In this document: in pieces, positions 42,213 through 52,220 of the stretch
How the letters are laid out: each line of letters starts with the position of its first letter
Numbering within the stretch: the first letter of the stretch is position 1
Source of the DNA: Tritrichomonas musculus
Lineage: Eukaryota; Parabasalia; Tritrichomonadida; Tritrichomonadidae
Direction: 5' to 3'
Assembly (NCBI GenBank): GCA_039105265.1
Contig: JAPFFF010000015.1
Coordinates: 496,001-560,000 of the forward strand
Length of the DNA: 64,000 nucleotides
The notes under the pieces: generated by a model
The model's input: only the letters and a program-made list of their open reading frames with translations
What the model was told of the DNA's origin: nothing
Database searches by the model: none
Translations under genes and position numbers: made by a program

Positions 42213-42655
42213 CTTACCTCACAACTTATCTTACAACTTATCTTATAACTTATCTTACAACTTATCTTATAACTTATCTTACAACTTATCTTATAACTTA
42301 TCTTATAACTTATCTTACAACTTATCTTATAACTTATCTTATAACTTATCTTATAACTTATCTTATAACTTATCTTATAACTTATCTTATAACTTATCTT
42401 ACAACTTATCTTACAACTTATCTTATAACTTTCTATACTACTTATCTTACAACTTCCTATACTACTTATCTTACAACTTCCTATACTACTTATCTTTTAC
42501 CTTATCCTATTACTTATCTTACAACTTATCCTGCGACTTATTTTATAACTTAATATACTACTTATCTTTTACCTTATCCTATTACTTATCTCACAATTTA
42601 TCCTACGACTTATTTTATAACTTATTCTACTCCTTATCTTACAACTTATTATGCC
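42213..42655. repeat. 12-bp minisatellite (ACTTATCTTATA / ACTTATCTTACA)
   Basis: Near-perfect 12-bp units in the left half become degenerate to the right (ACTTCCTATACT, ACCTTATCCTATT). Because 12 is a multiple of three the plus strand is open for 139 codons (Leu-Ile/Thr-Thr-Tyr repeats), but there is no sign of a real protein. Confidence 0.9.
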
Positions 42656-43863
42656 TTAGTATTCTGTTAAAGCTCGATTTACAGGTTTATTGTTTATGTG
42701 CTTTTCGAGATGCTTTATAAGGATATGCAGTGTAATATAATATATCATCTGGCCAATTGGTTTGCTTTGCAGCATATCTATCATTGACTCCATGGAATTT
42801 CATCATTATTAGAACGAGCATTAGATTTTTTGAATTTGATTGATTATGTTCAGCTACACTTTTTGCGACACCTCTATCGAAATATCTGATCAGGGAGTTC
42901 ATTAAATATATAATACTGCTACTTATCTTTCATTTTATTCTACAACTTTTCTGACAACTGTTCATTTCTACTATTTTTTCAATTTATCCCAAAACTTTCT
43001 ATTTTTTCCCACATAATTAACCCTTACGGTCGTAAGTTGGAGAGTTCCGTTGTCAAATCAGTAATTTTGCCGAACCCGCTCTATACAATAGCCGTATTTT
43101 ATTTGGTCGTTTTTGAGAAGAAATATAATTAATTATTTACAAGTAATTTCTTATTACACATTTGATAATAGGTGGAGGAGACTTCAGTCTTAAAATAAAA
43201 TTGGATAATTGATTTGAGCAGGCGAGGATGATTAGAGTAAATAATGGTATGCTGATGCTGAATAAAATCAACTAATATAACTGCAAGGACAATCATATGC
43301 AAGTGAGATTAGTTTCTGTAATAAATTGGTCTGGTTTATTAAAATATAAAGCATGAGTTACGGTATATATATAAAAAAAAAAAACGTTAAAATATTAAGC
43401 GTGAGTTTTTTTTTTTATCTTAACCAACATGGATTCAAAGCAAATATTCACAAAGTTTTAACATGACCATTTATTATTTGAAAAAGCTACCGTTTTTTAT
43501 ATGCCGTAATTTCTATTCCATGCGCAGTAATTCCAAATTTCGAGAATGGCAGTGTTTAAAAATTGGTGATGTCAAGCTCAGATAGAAAGGGATTACGAAA
43601 CAGCCGAATGGTTACTACTTAATTATACAAAAATTCACAAAAATTTGATTAATCTCATAAAATTAAGTTTTGTAATTTACAATCTGTTTTTATATATATA
43701 TTTGCTATTTTTAATTTTTTTACATAACCAGAAAACTCACATTTTTCATTTTGTCAGAATTTTTTTTTTAATTTTAATCATTTTTATAAATCATTCAAAA
43801 AGTTCTAATAAAATAAACCATTCAAAAATAGTTGGAAAAAAATTGAATGCTTTTTTTTTTTTT
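42656..43863. other. Gene-free stretch with one short open frame
   Basis: A minus-strand frame at 42,687-42,902 starts with ATG and reads 71 residues with a protein-like composition (KFHGVNDRYAAKQTNWPDDI, then LYYTAYPYKAS). It may be the end of a host gene or element, but I do not recognise it. The rest is AT-rich with homopolymer runs. Confidence 0.35.
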
Positions 43864-44640
43864 TTGAACTTTTTGAGAGGGGGGTGCTGATATTTTTTTA
43901 GAACTCGGGTTCACTAGGATTTGACCCAAAAAAAATCTTTTTATTTTACAAAATTTTTACCGATTCTTACCGCCAGCCGCTGGGTCTCGACTCGGCTTCG
44001 CTTCGCTCAGCCTCGCTCGACGCCCGCTAGGCGGTATGTAGTCTCGGTAAAAATTATGTAAAAATATAAAAAGATTTAATTTTATTTAGCATTTTTATTT
44101 GATTATTTTTTCTGAAGAAATTCCACTTTTTGAAGGCTCTTTCAATTGTACAACTATTTTAGAATCGATCCTTGAATTACATCTTCTCTATTTATTTTCA
44201 AATAATAATGATAAATATTTATTTATAAGAGCTGTCCATTATAATAAAGATTCCCACCTAATAGAAAATAATTTAGGCACGTTTCCTTCTCGATGCAATG
44301 AATTGGAAGAATGATCTAATAAACGTTTTATAGAATTTATGACAAATTCATATCTCTGACCTTTAGAAAAATTATCTTTAATAGCTAAAGAGATCGAGTG
44401 TGTAGAACAAGGATGACATACAAAGCGGCAATTATTGTCATCTTGAGAACTATTTTCTTCTCTGTTAAAGGCTTAATATATACTTTTGATTAAAAATAAC
44501 AAATCGAAATAATGCTTGTATTATTGTTTTGTAGTTTGGTAGGAAGATCACCAACAGTTTGTGCAATTATTAGGGCGGTGGAATTTTCAATTTGAATGAT
44601 TCACCATAAATACAACCTTTTAGGTGAAGAAATGAAACAG
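43864..44640 (-). mobile_element. hAT-like transposon relic, fragment B (minus orientation)
   Basis: The minus strand reads, from about 44,470 downward, DDNNCRFVCHPCSTHSISLA, then IKDNFSKGQRYEFVINSIKR, LHREGNVPKLFSIRWESLL and (past stops) RIDSKIVVQLKEPSKSGISS. The C..H..NLxIKD-like block followed by xRWxS is typical of hAT-type transposases. Several stops show it is dead. Beyond the coding part it shares noncoding sequence with fragment A at 38,645-38,830 in opposite orientation, so a 5.3-kb segment is bracketed by inverted copies. A 145-bp MITE has inserted into this copy. The plus-strand frame at 44,099-44,314 is a shadow. Confidence 0.5.
43933..44077. mobile_element. 145-bp MITE with GC-rich core
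   Basis: Ends AAATCTTTTTAT...TTTTTACCG and its inverted copy enclose a strikingly GC-rich, itself palindromic centre (about 43,968-44,045, CGCCAGCC ... GGCGG) in an otherwise AT-rich region. The related fragment A at about 38,735 lacks this sequence, so it behaves as an inserted unit with an empty site. There is no open frame; tRNA-type boxes were looked for and not found. Target duplication is unclear in A/T-rich flanks. Confidence 0.7.
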
Positions 44641-44896
44641 TCATACAATCTACTTCATTTAATATTATTGTAATATTTAATACTTATATAAATTTACAAA
44701 TATTAAGTTTTTAATTAATAAATTCCTGTATAGACTTAAATTTAATTTGGTAAAATTTTGATTGGTTTACAAAATCTTATAAAAGTTTCATTTTTTTTTC
44801 TATTACAATTCATAAATATCAACTTTATATTTCTACATTTCTATCAAATAATAAGATCACACTTATTCACCACTGTTTATTATAAAACAATTATTT

Positions 44897-46933
44897 TTAA
44901 ATGTTAATAATTTCAACATTATTATCTATTTTAATAATAAAATCATTAAGAGAAACGCCAGTTATTATTTTCTTTAACGAAGTGCAATTTTGAAAGGCAT
45001 CTACCATAATTCTTGTTACTGAACTAGGAATCACGACTTTATTCAACGAAATACAATCTTTAAAAGCAGCATATCCTATCGAATTCACAGGACTAGGAAT
45101 ATTTATCTCTTCCAATGACGAACACTGACAAAAGACGAGAGGATAAATTGAAACCAAAGAAGAAGGAAGGTCAAAAGAAATTTTTTTCAATGATATGCAA
45201 TTTTGAAAAGCACATGTTTCAATTTTTGTTACAGATGAAGGAATAGATACTTCAACCAATGAAGTACAACTTTCAAAAACAGAAGATTTGAGTAAAGGCA
45301 AAGAACAAGGTTTTTCAAAAGAAACAAAATTCAATGAAAAACAATTTTGAAAGCAAAATTCGCCTATTGAAATAACGGAAGAAGGAATTTTAATTTTATT
45401 TAATGATGAGCATTCACAAAATGCATAATTCCCAATAGATTTAAGAGAAGAAGGAAGAATGATTTGCTTCAATGAAGAACAATTTTTAAACGCTGATTCA
45501 CTAAGAATTTTCAATGATGAAGGAACGGCTATTTCTGTCAATGACGAACAACCTTGAAATGCAAATTGTTTAATTATAGAAATTTTGGATGGAATTGTAA
45601 TTTGTGAAAGTGATGAACACTCATAAAAAGTGCTCTCTCCAATTGACGTTATATAAGAAGGAACCGTTATTTTGGTCAATTTTTTACATTCATAAAAAGT
45701 TTTCATTTTGAATGCTTCTTGCATCAATTTTTTATTTTTCATTAAAAGCTCAACAATTTCAGTATTTCCTCTTTCAATAGCAATTTGTAATGCAGTTTTA
45801 TAACTAAAAAAAAAAAAATAAACCATTGAATTTTTTTGAATGACTTCATTCAATTTTTTTTTTTTTTTTAAAATGCCAATTATTAAGTTTTTCTTTCGAT
45901 CTTTTAATTGTATAATCTTGTCAACAAGTTCAATGAAATTATATTTACACAAGTAATAAAAGATTTTTGGCTCGTTTAAATTTTTTGGAAAAAAATAAAA
46001 ATTGAAAAATTTTGCACTTTTTGAAAATGAATTTGATTTCTTATCAATGAAATTATTAATGAAATATTCAGTGATTTCAAAATGATGACATTTTAATGAT
46101 TCATCTAAACAATCTTGATAAGAGATATCAAAATGGCTCTCTTCAAGAAGATGAATTAAGTCGGCGTTTCTTCCATGAATTGCAAAAATCAATAAAAAAG
46201 GACGAAGTGAAACGTTATTAATTCTTAAGTATTGAAAAATTTGAATTGATCCAAAAAATGCCGCATATTCAATTAATGATGTTTCTCTATATTTCAATAG
46301 CATTGAATTTGTTTCAAATATTGAATAGTTTATTTTTGATGTGAGTGAAAAATTTGTTTTGTTTACATAAGAAACAAAATTTTCAATTGAATCATTTCGA
46401 ATTAGCTCACAGATAAAAGCGTCATTTTCTCCAATTTCCCTCTTTTGATTAAATTCAATCAAATCAATCAAAGTATTTTCAATTTCTGTCACTTTTTCTT
46501 TATCAATGAAATCTTTGAATTCTGGATAAAAATAATTCATTTGATCTGATTTGACTAATTCATCAGCAATCGACTTGCTTGGAATTATTATGCTTGCTTT
46601 AAAAAGAAAAAGAAGAATTCTTTTATTATTTTTGAAAATTTCATATATATCTGAATTTGAAAAGGTCTGTTTGATCTCTTCTTTAATAATTTCTAAAATT
46701 TGCTCAATTTTCTTGATAAAATGAGGTGTTCGTTGATGATTATCTGATATTTTGGATATTAAATATAAAGTGATTTTGAATTCATTCGGATTTTTTATAA
46801 TAATTGGATCTTTAAGATTAATAAATAAATTGTTATAATTTTCTTGATCGGATTCTTCTTCATCTTCTTCCAGATATTGAAGAATACTTTTTTGAATCTC
46901 TGTCTTTTTTAATATATATTGGCTAATTTCCAT
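44897..46933 (-). CDS. DUF3447-ankyrin-BspA-type LRR fusion protein
   Basis: A 678-residue protein from ATG 46,933 (MEISQYILKKTEIQKSILQY), the start matching other family members; an in-frame ATG at 46,978 would add 15 residues. Residues 1-200 are the helical DUF3447 region (IKQTFSNSDIYEIFKNNKRI, NDAFICELIRNDSIENFVSY). Residues 205-400 are ankyrin-type repeats (LIEYAAFFGSIQIFQYL, KTALQIAIERGNTEIVELL) with a short Lys- and Phe-run insertion. From about 405 to the end run BspA-type leucine-rich repeats of 23 residues (CSSLTEIAVPSSLKILSESA). DUF3447-ankyrin and BspA proteins are usually separate families in trichomonads; BspA repeats often mediate adhesion, but no signal peptide or membrane segment is present here. 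Confidence 0.88.
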   Translation of the reverse strand: MEISQYILKKTEIQKSILQYLEEDEEESDQENYNNLFINLKDPIIIKNPNEFKITLYLISKISDNHQRTPHFIKKIEQILEIIKEEIKQTFSNSDIYEIFKNNKRILLFLFKASIIIPSKSIADELVKSDQMNYFYPEFKDFIDKEKVTEIENTLIDLIEFNQKREIGENDAFICELIRNDSIENFVSYVNKTNFSLTSKINYSIFETNSMLLKYRETSLIEYAAFFGSIQIFQYLRINNVSLRPFLLIFAIHGRNADLIHLLEESHFDISYQDCLDESLKCHHFEITEYFINNFIDKKSNSFSKSAKFFNFYFFPKNLNEPKIFYYLCKYNFIELVDKIIQLKDRKKNLIIGILKKKKKLNEVIQKNSMVYFFFFSYKTALQIAIERGNTEIVELLMKNKKLMQEAFKMKTFYECKKLTKITVPSYITSIGESTFYECSSLSQITIPSKISIIKQFAFQGCSSLTEIAVPSSLKILSESAFKNCSSLKQIILPSSLKSIGNYAFCECSSLNKIKIPSSVISIGEFCFQNCFSLNFVSFEKPCSLPLLKSSVFESCTSLVEVSIPSSVTKIETCAFQNCISLKKISFDLPSSLVSIYPLVFCQCSSLEEINIPSPVNSIGYAAFKDCISLNKVVIPSSVTRIMVDAFQNCTSLKKIITGVSLNDFIIKIDNNVEIINI

Positions 46934-47807
46934 TCGATAGAAGAATATAAATTTTACTTTTTTCATATAACATTTCATTTTTTTCTTTGGAAAAAATTTC
47001 CCATAACAATAGATACAGCTTGGAATGAATTACAATTTCAAACAAAATGACATCATTTTGAATTGAATGCTTTTTACATAACAATAATTTGGACTCAATT
47101 AATTCTCCAGAGAGGCTGCCATTATTTCACTCATTTAAACAATTCAAAAAATCATAAATTTCGAAGGTACATAGGTTTTCTAAATCAAATGACTACATAT
47201 TCACATTATATTTTATTACAACAAATCTGATTCATATCTTTATTTGAACTAGAATAAAATCATCATTCATAATGATGAACCAAATTAGGAACTTTAAATT
47301 CTTCAAATAATTTAAAAAAAAATAAATAAAGGTTACACAATAAATAAAGAGAATCTTCTCTATCTTCTCTAGTTCTATTATATATTGTCGAAGAAATAAA
47401 ATAATAATTTAATAAAAAAATTTCAAAGGCGATCAATTAGTAAAAATTGTTGGATTGATACTTCAAATATATTATTACAAGTATTGATTTTCAATACTGA
47501 ATTAAAAACGCATCAATTTATATGTCATCCTCTCAAAAGTATGCTCTTAGTACATTAAATAACGTGCTTTTTTAAAAATTTATGTAATTCAAATAAAGTT
47601 CGTTTTTAAAATATTTCAATATAGATAATAAAACATTTATATATTGATTAGTTTTAATTATTTTAGCTTTTATTTTCATTTATTTAATTTAATATTCATT
47701 TTTAAATTTTAAATTACCATTTGTTTAGTTTTTAATCAAATAATTCCCATTATTTTTTAATAAATTCAAATAGCTCTTCAAACCTGATATCAAATTTTTA
47801 TTTCTTG
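46934..47807. other. Divergent intergenic region
   Basis: Lies between the 5' ends of the DUF3447 fusion and the Tubby-like gene. AT-rich, no gene seen. Confidence 0.5.
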
Positions 47808-48542
47808 ATGGATACAGATCAAACTTGCAAAGAAAACATTGAACCAAACGAACAGCAACATAACCCAGATGATCTAAAGCCAACTCAATTACCTCTTTCA
47901 ATATCTAAAATCAAAGGGTTGTCATTCCGAAAAAGAGTTGATCCATCAGTTTCGTCTTCTAAAAATACATATCAAATACACCGACAAGTTAAACATACAA
48001 TTAAAGGCACCCGAATTTATTTTCAAATGAAGAAAGGCAATCAAGTTCTTTTCTCAACTAAATTGAAGGGAAAGCGACCTGATGATCCTATCCCAATCGC
48101 AACTGGGTCAGAGATGCACTATAGCTCTGATAAGTTTGCAGGTTATCTTCATAGTGGAAATAAACACACAATTTATTCACTTCGTGCTCAGACAACATTT
48201 GGCAAAGAATTAATATCTATTTTATTTGAATCTCCGAATGGCGATAAATCATTGCCAAAGAAAATCAGTGTTACTTTCTTTTTGAAAGATTCTCTAATTC
48301 CAACAAAACTTATCAATTTGGAACCAAATTTTAACGATGATGGATTTTTTGAGTTAAATTTCCATAACAAACCAGTGATTCCAAGTATTAAAAATTGCAT
48401 TCTTATTAACCAAGAGAATAATTGTGAATTTATGATCTCAAGAAAAGTATCTGATGACGTTTTAGAAGCTGAGGCTGTAAACATTATGTCACCTTTGGCC
48501 GTCTTTGCTATTATTTTATCATTGTACCAATCACCTTTTTGA
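47808..48542 (+). CDS. Tubby-like (Tub domain) protein
   Basis: A 244-residue protein from ATG 47,808 (a TTG codon precedes it directly). Residues 1-45 are disordered; 50-244 form a compact Tub domain. The clearest signature is at the C-terminus: FFELNFHNKPVIPSIKNCIL followed by FMISRKVSDDVLEAEAVNIM and SPLAVFAIILSLYQ. These correspond to the NFxGRVxxxSVKNFQ and PLSxxQAFAIxLS motifs of Tubby proteins, which bind phosphoinositides and, in ciliates and animals, act in ciliary/membrane traffic. The domain is short and divergent compared with the usual 250 residues. The phosphoinositide pocket cannot be judged by eye. Confidence 0.78.
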   Translation: MDTDQTCKENIEPNEQQHNPDDLKPTQLPLSISKIKGLSFRKRVDPSVSSSKNTYQIHRQVKHTIKGTRIYFQMKKGNQVLFSTKLKGKRPDDPIPIATGSEMHYSSDKFAGYLHSGNKHTIYSLRAQTTFGKELISILFESPNGDKSLPKKISVTFFLKDSLIPTKLINLEPNFNDDGFFELNFHNKPVIPSIKNCILINQENNCEFMISRKVSDDVLEAEAVNIMSPLAVFAIILSLYQSPF

Positions 48543-49062
48543 TATTGTATTTTTTTTTTCTTTTTAACCTTTTTGGTGTTTTTTATTACCTTATTTTCAT
48601 TAACCTTGTTGTTTTCTATTCTATACCATTTGATAAATCCATATTAAATTAAATTTTTATATTAATGATATAAAATATAATTTTTTTTTTGCAAAAATAC
48701 TTTTGTTTTTTCTTTAATACATATAATCAAAAATGCTTATTATCAAGTGCAATCATAGGTATGCTGATTCTGCTATTCATGAATCAAAATCATCAAATTA
48801 TCAAAAAAAAAAAAACATTATATTCAATGATAAAGCATTGAAAAGAATATAAAACAGCTAATTTCAATATGATATTAAGTACAAGTTTGAAATTTTGTTG
48901 TAATATTTCTGATTTGATTATGATAGATCCAACTTTTCGAAATTGAAAAAGAGAAATCAACAATGAAATGTTCACAATTATGACTCCTATGCAAATTAAG
49001 CTGACATCTTTTTTTCTTCTCTCAAAATCTTATTTTTTTTCAATCAGAATTTGCAGACAAAA
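48543..49062. other. Intergenic gap
   Basis: AT-rich with poly-A/T runs, between the Tubby-like gene and the hydrolase pseudogene. Nothing else seen. Confidence 0.5.
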
Positions 49063-49980
49063 TTAATGAACAAATTTCGTTAATTGATTTTTTAGCTTCA
49101 TTTTATTCTCCACAATTAGTCTATTCTTAACACCTTCCTCACTCAGCATTTTCGAGAGCTTCACTGCGTCAGTATACAAAATATGATATGTACCAACAAA
49201 TGTGGTTACATTTTTTAATCCCTTTAAACAACCGAAAATCGGACTTACTTCATAATTCAAAACATCACCGTTTGCCCACGATTCTCCAAGCGCCTTTCCT
49301 TGGGATGCATTATTTCTAGGGTCAATTTTTGGACCTCTTCAATTTTCGGATTTGATGATGTCAAGTCAGTCCGAGGCGCGATCAAAACGAGCTCATTTGG
49401 CTGCTCAATTTTTTCACAGACGAAGGATTCACACAGGCCTAATGCTAGTCCACCTCCAGATGAGTCTCCCATTAAAATAACCGTTTTGTATCGCTTCTCA
49501 AATTGAGATAAAGTTTCGTTATGATTTCGTACGATTCTTCATAGTGATGAAACGGCGCTTTTGGATAAATAGGAACAAATAGGCGAAGTCTGTAATATGC
49601 GAAATTTTGGATAAAAAGTGCCAATGAAAAATAAGTGGTTGGTTTACAAAACCACCACCGTGCAAATATAGAATACAGCCATCTTTTTTCCCACAAAAAG
49701 TGTAGATGTCAGTTTTATCAAAAACTTGTTGTTTTATATGGTAAAAACGACTGATAATGGGATTAAGAATGTACTTTGGTTCTTTTTCAGATAATTTGTG
49801 AATGATATCATCTTTGGTTTTGGTATAATCATAGTGCTTATTGGTAACACGTAATTTTATTTCACATATTACTGCCATAAATGATCTTTTGAAGATTAGT
49901 GGTAAAATATACTTAAATATTATAATAACAAAAAATAATGAAATCAGCAATTTGGAAAATTGGTCCAAATATTCGTGCAA
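49063..49980 (-). pseudogene. Alpha/beta-hydrolase (hormone-sensitive lipase type), frameshifted
   Basis: Pieces of one serine hydrolase lie in successive minus-strand frames. From 49,980: an N-terminal membrane-type helix (LLISLFFVIIIFKYILPLIF), then the oxyanion motif LYLHGGGF. After a frame change near 49,590: LRLFVPIYPKAPFHHYEESY. After another near 49,500: VILMGDSSGGGLALGL, the nucleophile elbow with catalytic Ser. After a third near 49,260-49,300: EVSPIFGCLKGLKNVTTFVG and YTDAVKLSKMLSEEGV. The expected C-terminal catalytic His segment is missing. Three frameshifts over 900 bp argue for a genuine pseudogene, though a low-quality assembly could mimic it. Confidence 0.8.
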
Positions 49981-50823
49981 ATATTATTATTTAGAGGAGT
50001 TTGATCGTTTTTATATTCAAAAAGTTTACGATTTTTTTGTACATTTGATAAAACTAGCAAACTAATGATAATATCTTGAAAATTCATTCATTGAAAGAAC
50101 GATTATCTCATATCACATTTTTATATTTAAAGTTAAATCGAAATATATGCCTCTCTTAATAAAGAATTTAAATTTTAGTAAATTATTGATCTAACTTTCT
50201 TTTGGAGCAAGGATATTTCTTTATAAAATTACACAAATTAGCACAAATAGAAGATGAGCAAAAAAAAACCACTTTCTAAAAATTATTTAAATTAGTATCT
50301 ATAAATATTTGATAAAAAAAATATTCCAATTTAAATTTATTATTGAAAAGAACCGAATTGCAATACTTATAACCAAAATTTGCATTATTAATTTATGAAA
50401 AAAAAAAAAAAAAGATCGTTAAAATTGTAATCTATCAAAAGTTTTTTTGAAAAAGTGGTATAAAACTCACTTTTTCAAAATCACATAAAATTTCAAGCTA
50501 TATGATTTACCATAAAAATCTTGGAAATTATGAAAACAACAGAAAATTTTAGAGATTTTAAAAATCGGTTAAATTTTTGACCTTTCATTTAAATTTGATA
50601 TTTTTATATGAAAATTTCAAAATGTAATTGCCCACTTTTGAAAAATTAGAAACGCACATTTTTTTTTTATACACAAACATGTGAAATGCTATATTGCAAA
50701 AAATAAAGACTATCATCATATTTTTGAGAAGATTATATCCCTTTCAATTTTTTTTTTTATCACAAAAACAATTTCTAAGAAAATTGAGTATAAAAACCGG
50801 TAAAATTTTAAAGATTCGTAATA
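49981..50823. other. Intergenic gap upstream of the PLAC8-type gene
   Basis: AT-rich with long poly-A tracts (around 50,400). No gene or convincing promoter motif seen. Confidence 0.5.
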
Positions 50824-51804
50824 ATGTTAAAGTATACCAAAGCTTGCGAAAAGACAAAATTCGAAAATGGCCTCTGCGTTTGTTGTGGCGAATGCGGAAC
50901 TTGTTGCTATACTTTATTTTGTTATCCATGCGCCAGCGGTCACGCATGGGCTGATTCTAGAGGTGAAACGTGCGCACTTATTCACACCTGTGTTTGCGAA
51001 GTATTTATTCGTTCAAATATTCGCCATGCTCGAAACATGCCTATCAAGTACTGCAGTGACTGCTGTGCTCATATGTTCTGTCCATGGTGCACTTTGGTTC
51101 AAGATATTAAAGAAATTAAATCAATTCAAGCTGAAAGTCAAATAGAAGATGAACCTAAAGAAGTTACTCCTCCACCTATTAATATTCCGCCATCTCCTCC
51201 AAACGATCAATCCACAAATAATTCTTCTCGATCAGTTTCTGTTCAAGATGATGAATCATCATATTCTTATGAAGACGACGAACCTATTCCTTATTATAAC
51301 GGTTATCCAAATCAAATTCAAAATCCAAATCCCAATCCAAATCTTCAACAAGGATATCCATCTTATCCAACAATGCAAGGATATCCCCAATACCCATTCC
51401 CTCAGCCTTACAGTGGAACTCCAGTCTATGTTATTCCAGCAGGAACACTACCGCCTCAAGGCCAAGGATCATTTCCACAAATACCATCACAGCAACTAAT
51501 TGCTCAACAACAGCCAATTATGCAACAACAACCAGTTGTGCAACCACATCGGCATCACAAACGAAGTAAAAATCGTGACGATTCAAAAAATAATAAAAGC
51601 ACCCCTCATGTACAGATACAGGCTTCTCCCACCAATTCTCAGCTTTCTCTTAAAACAGCACACCAAACTCCACATTCAACTCACTCTAATTCTTCAACAC
51701 ATCGAACTCCACACTCCAATTCTTCAACACATCGAACTCCACATTCTACACACTCCAATTACTCGACTCATCGTACTCCTCACTCATCCTCCACAAAGGA
51801 TTAA
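50824..51804 (+). CDS. PLAC8-type cysteine-rich protein with disordered tail
   Basis: A 326-residue protein. Residues 8-100 are the PLAC8 (Cys-rich) domain: CGECGTCCYTLFCYPCASG, then CEVFIRSNIRHARNMPIKYC and SDCCAHMFCPWCTLVQDIKE, matching the CC-CPC...R..IR...I.G..C.DC..H.FC.PC...Q..RE pattern. Proteins of this family sit at membranes and affect cell size, metal tolerance or calcium influx in plants and fungi; no role can be fixed here. The remaining 220 residues are disordered: an acidic Ser patch, Pro/Tyr/Gln-rich repeats (YPSYPTMQGYPQYPFPQPYS), a basic His patch and a Ser/Thr/His-rich tandem repeat (SNSSTHRTPH) near the C-terminus. Confidence 0.8.
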   Translation: MLKYTKACEKTKFENGLCVCCGECGTCCYTLFCYPCASGHAWADSRGETCALIHTCVCEVFIRSNIRHARNMPIKYCSDCCAHMFCPWCTLVQDIKEIKSIQAESQIEDEPKEVTPPPINIPPSPPNDQSTNNSSRSVSVQDDESSYSYEDDEPIPYYNGYPNQIQNPNPNPNLQQGYPSYPTMQGYPQYPFPQPYSGTPVYVIPAGTLPPQGQGSFPQIPSQQLIAQQQPIMQQQPVVQPHRHHKRSKNRDDSKNNKSTPHVQIQASPTNSQLSLKTAHQTPHSTHSNSSTHRTPHSNSSTHRTPHSTHSNYSTHRTPHSSSTKD

Positions 51805-52014
51805 TTTATTTTTATTTATTTCAAAATTGTTTAAAATTAAATTTTGTTGTTTAACTAATATCTTTTTTATCATTAATTGATACAAATCCTTTTTGATTGA
51901 GGGCCGGAAGTATCATAATTTTTATTTTATATAACATGCCATTTGTTTCTTATATAAAAAATTATAACTGATAGGAAATTTTACAATACTAATAAAATTT
52001 TCGTAACATATACA
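51805..52014. other. 3' flank with 18-bp repeat units
   Basis: Just before the 206-bp repeat, motifs of the type ATACAAAATTTTCGTAAC begin to recur at about 18-bp spacing. Confidence 0.5.
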
Positions 52015-52220
52015 AAATTTTCGTAACACATACAAAATTTTCGTAACAGATACAAAATTTCGTTATAGATAAAAAAATTTTGTTATAGATGATTTTTTTT
52101 TGTTTTAGATAAAAAAATTTCGTCACATATACTATTTTTTTGTTACAAATACCAATTATTGGTTATTAATAAATGATTTTTGTATCAATAACATATTTTT
52201 TGTTATTGATATAAAATTTT
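52015..52220 (+). repeat. 206-bp direct repeat, copy 1
   Basis: Matches 54,576-54,781 over 206 bases with about one mismatch and no gaps. It is internally made of degenerate 18-bp units (ATACAAAATTTTCGTAAC and variants such as GTTATAGATAAAAAAATT). Confidence 0.92.

Noticed and set aside
42134-42553. 139-codon plus-strand frame with Leu-Thr/Ile-Thr-Tyr repeats
   Set aside because: It is produced by a 12-bp minisatellite whose period is a multiple of three, with no other sign of coding.
43968-44045. tRNA or other structured RNA gene in the GC-rich patch
   Set aside because: No A/B-box or cloverleaf arrangement; the patch is the core of an inverted-repeat MITE missing from the related copy at 38.7 kb.
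44099-44314. 71-codon plus-strand frame
   Set aside because: It is the antisense of the hAT-like relic, whose minus-strand reading carries the recognisable motifs.
49300-49506. Plus-strand 68-codon frame
   Set aside because: Opposite strand of the hydrolase pseudogene, which holds the GDSSGG motif.
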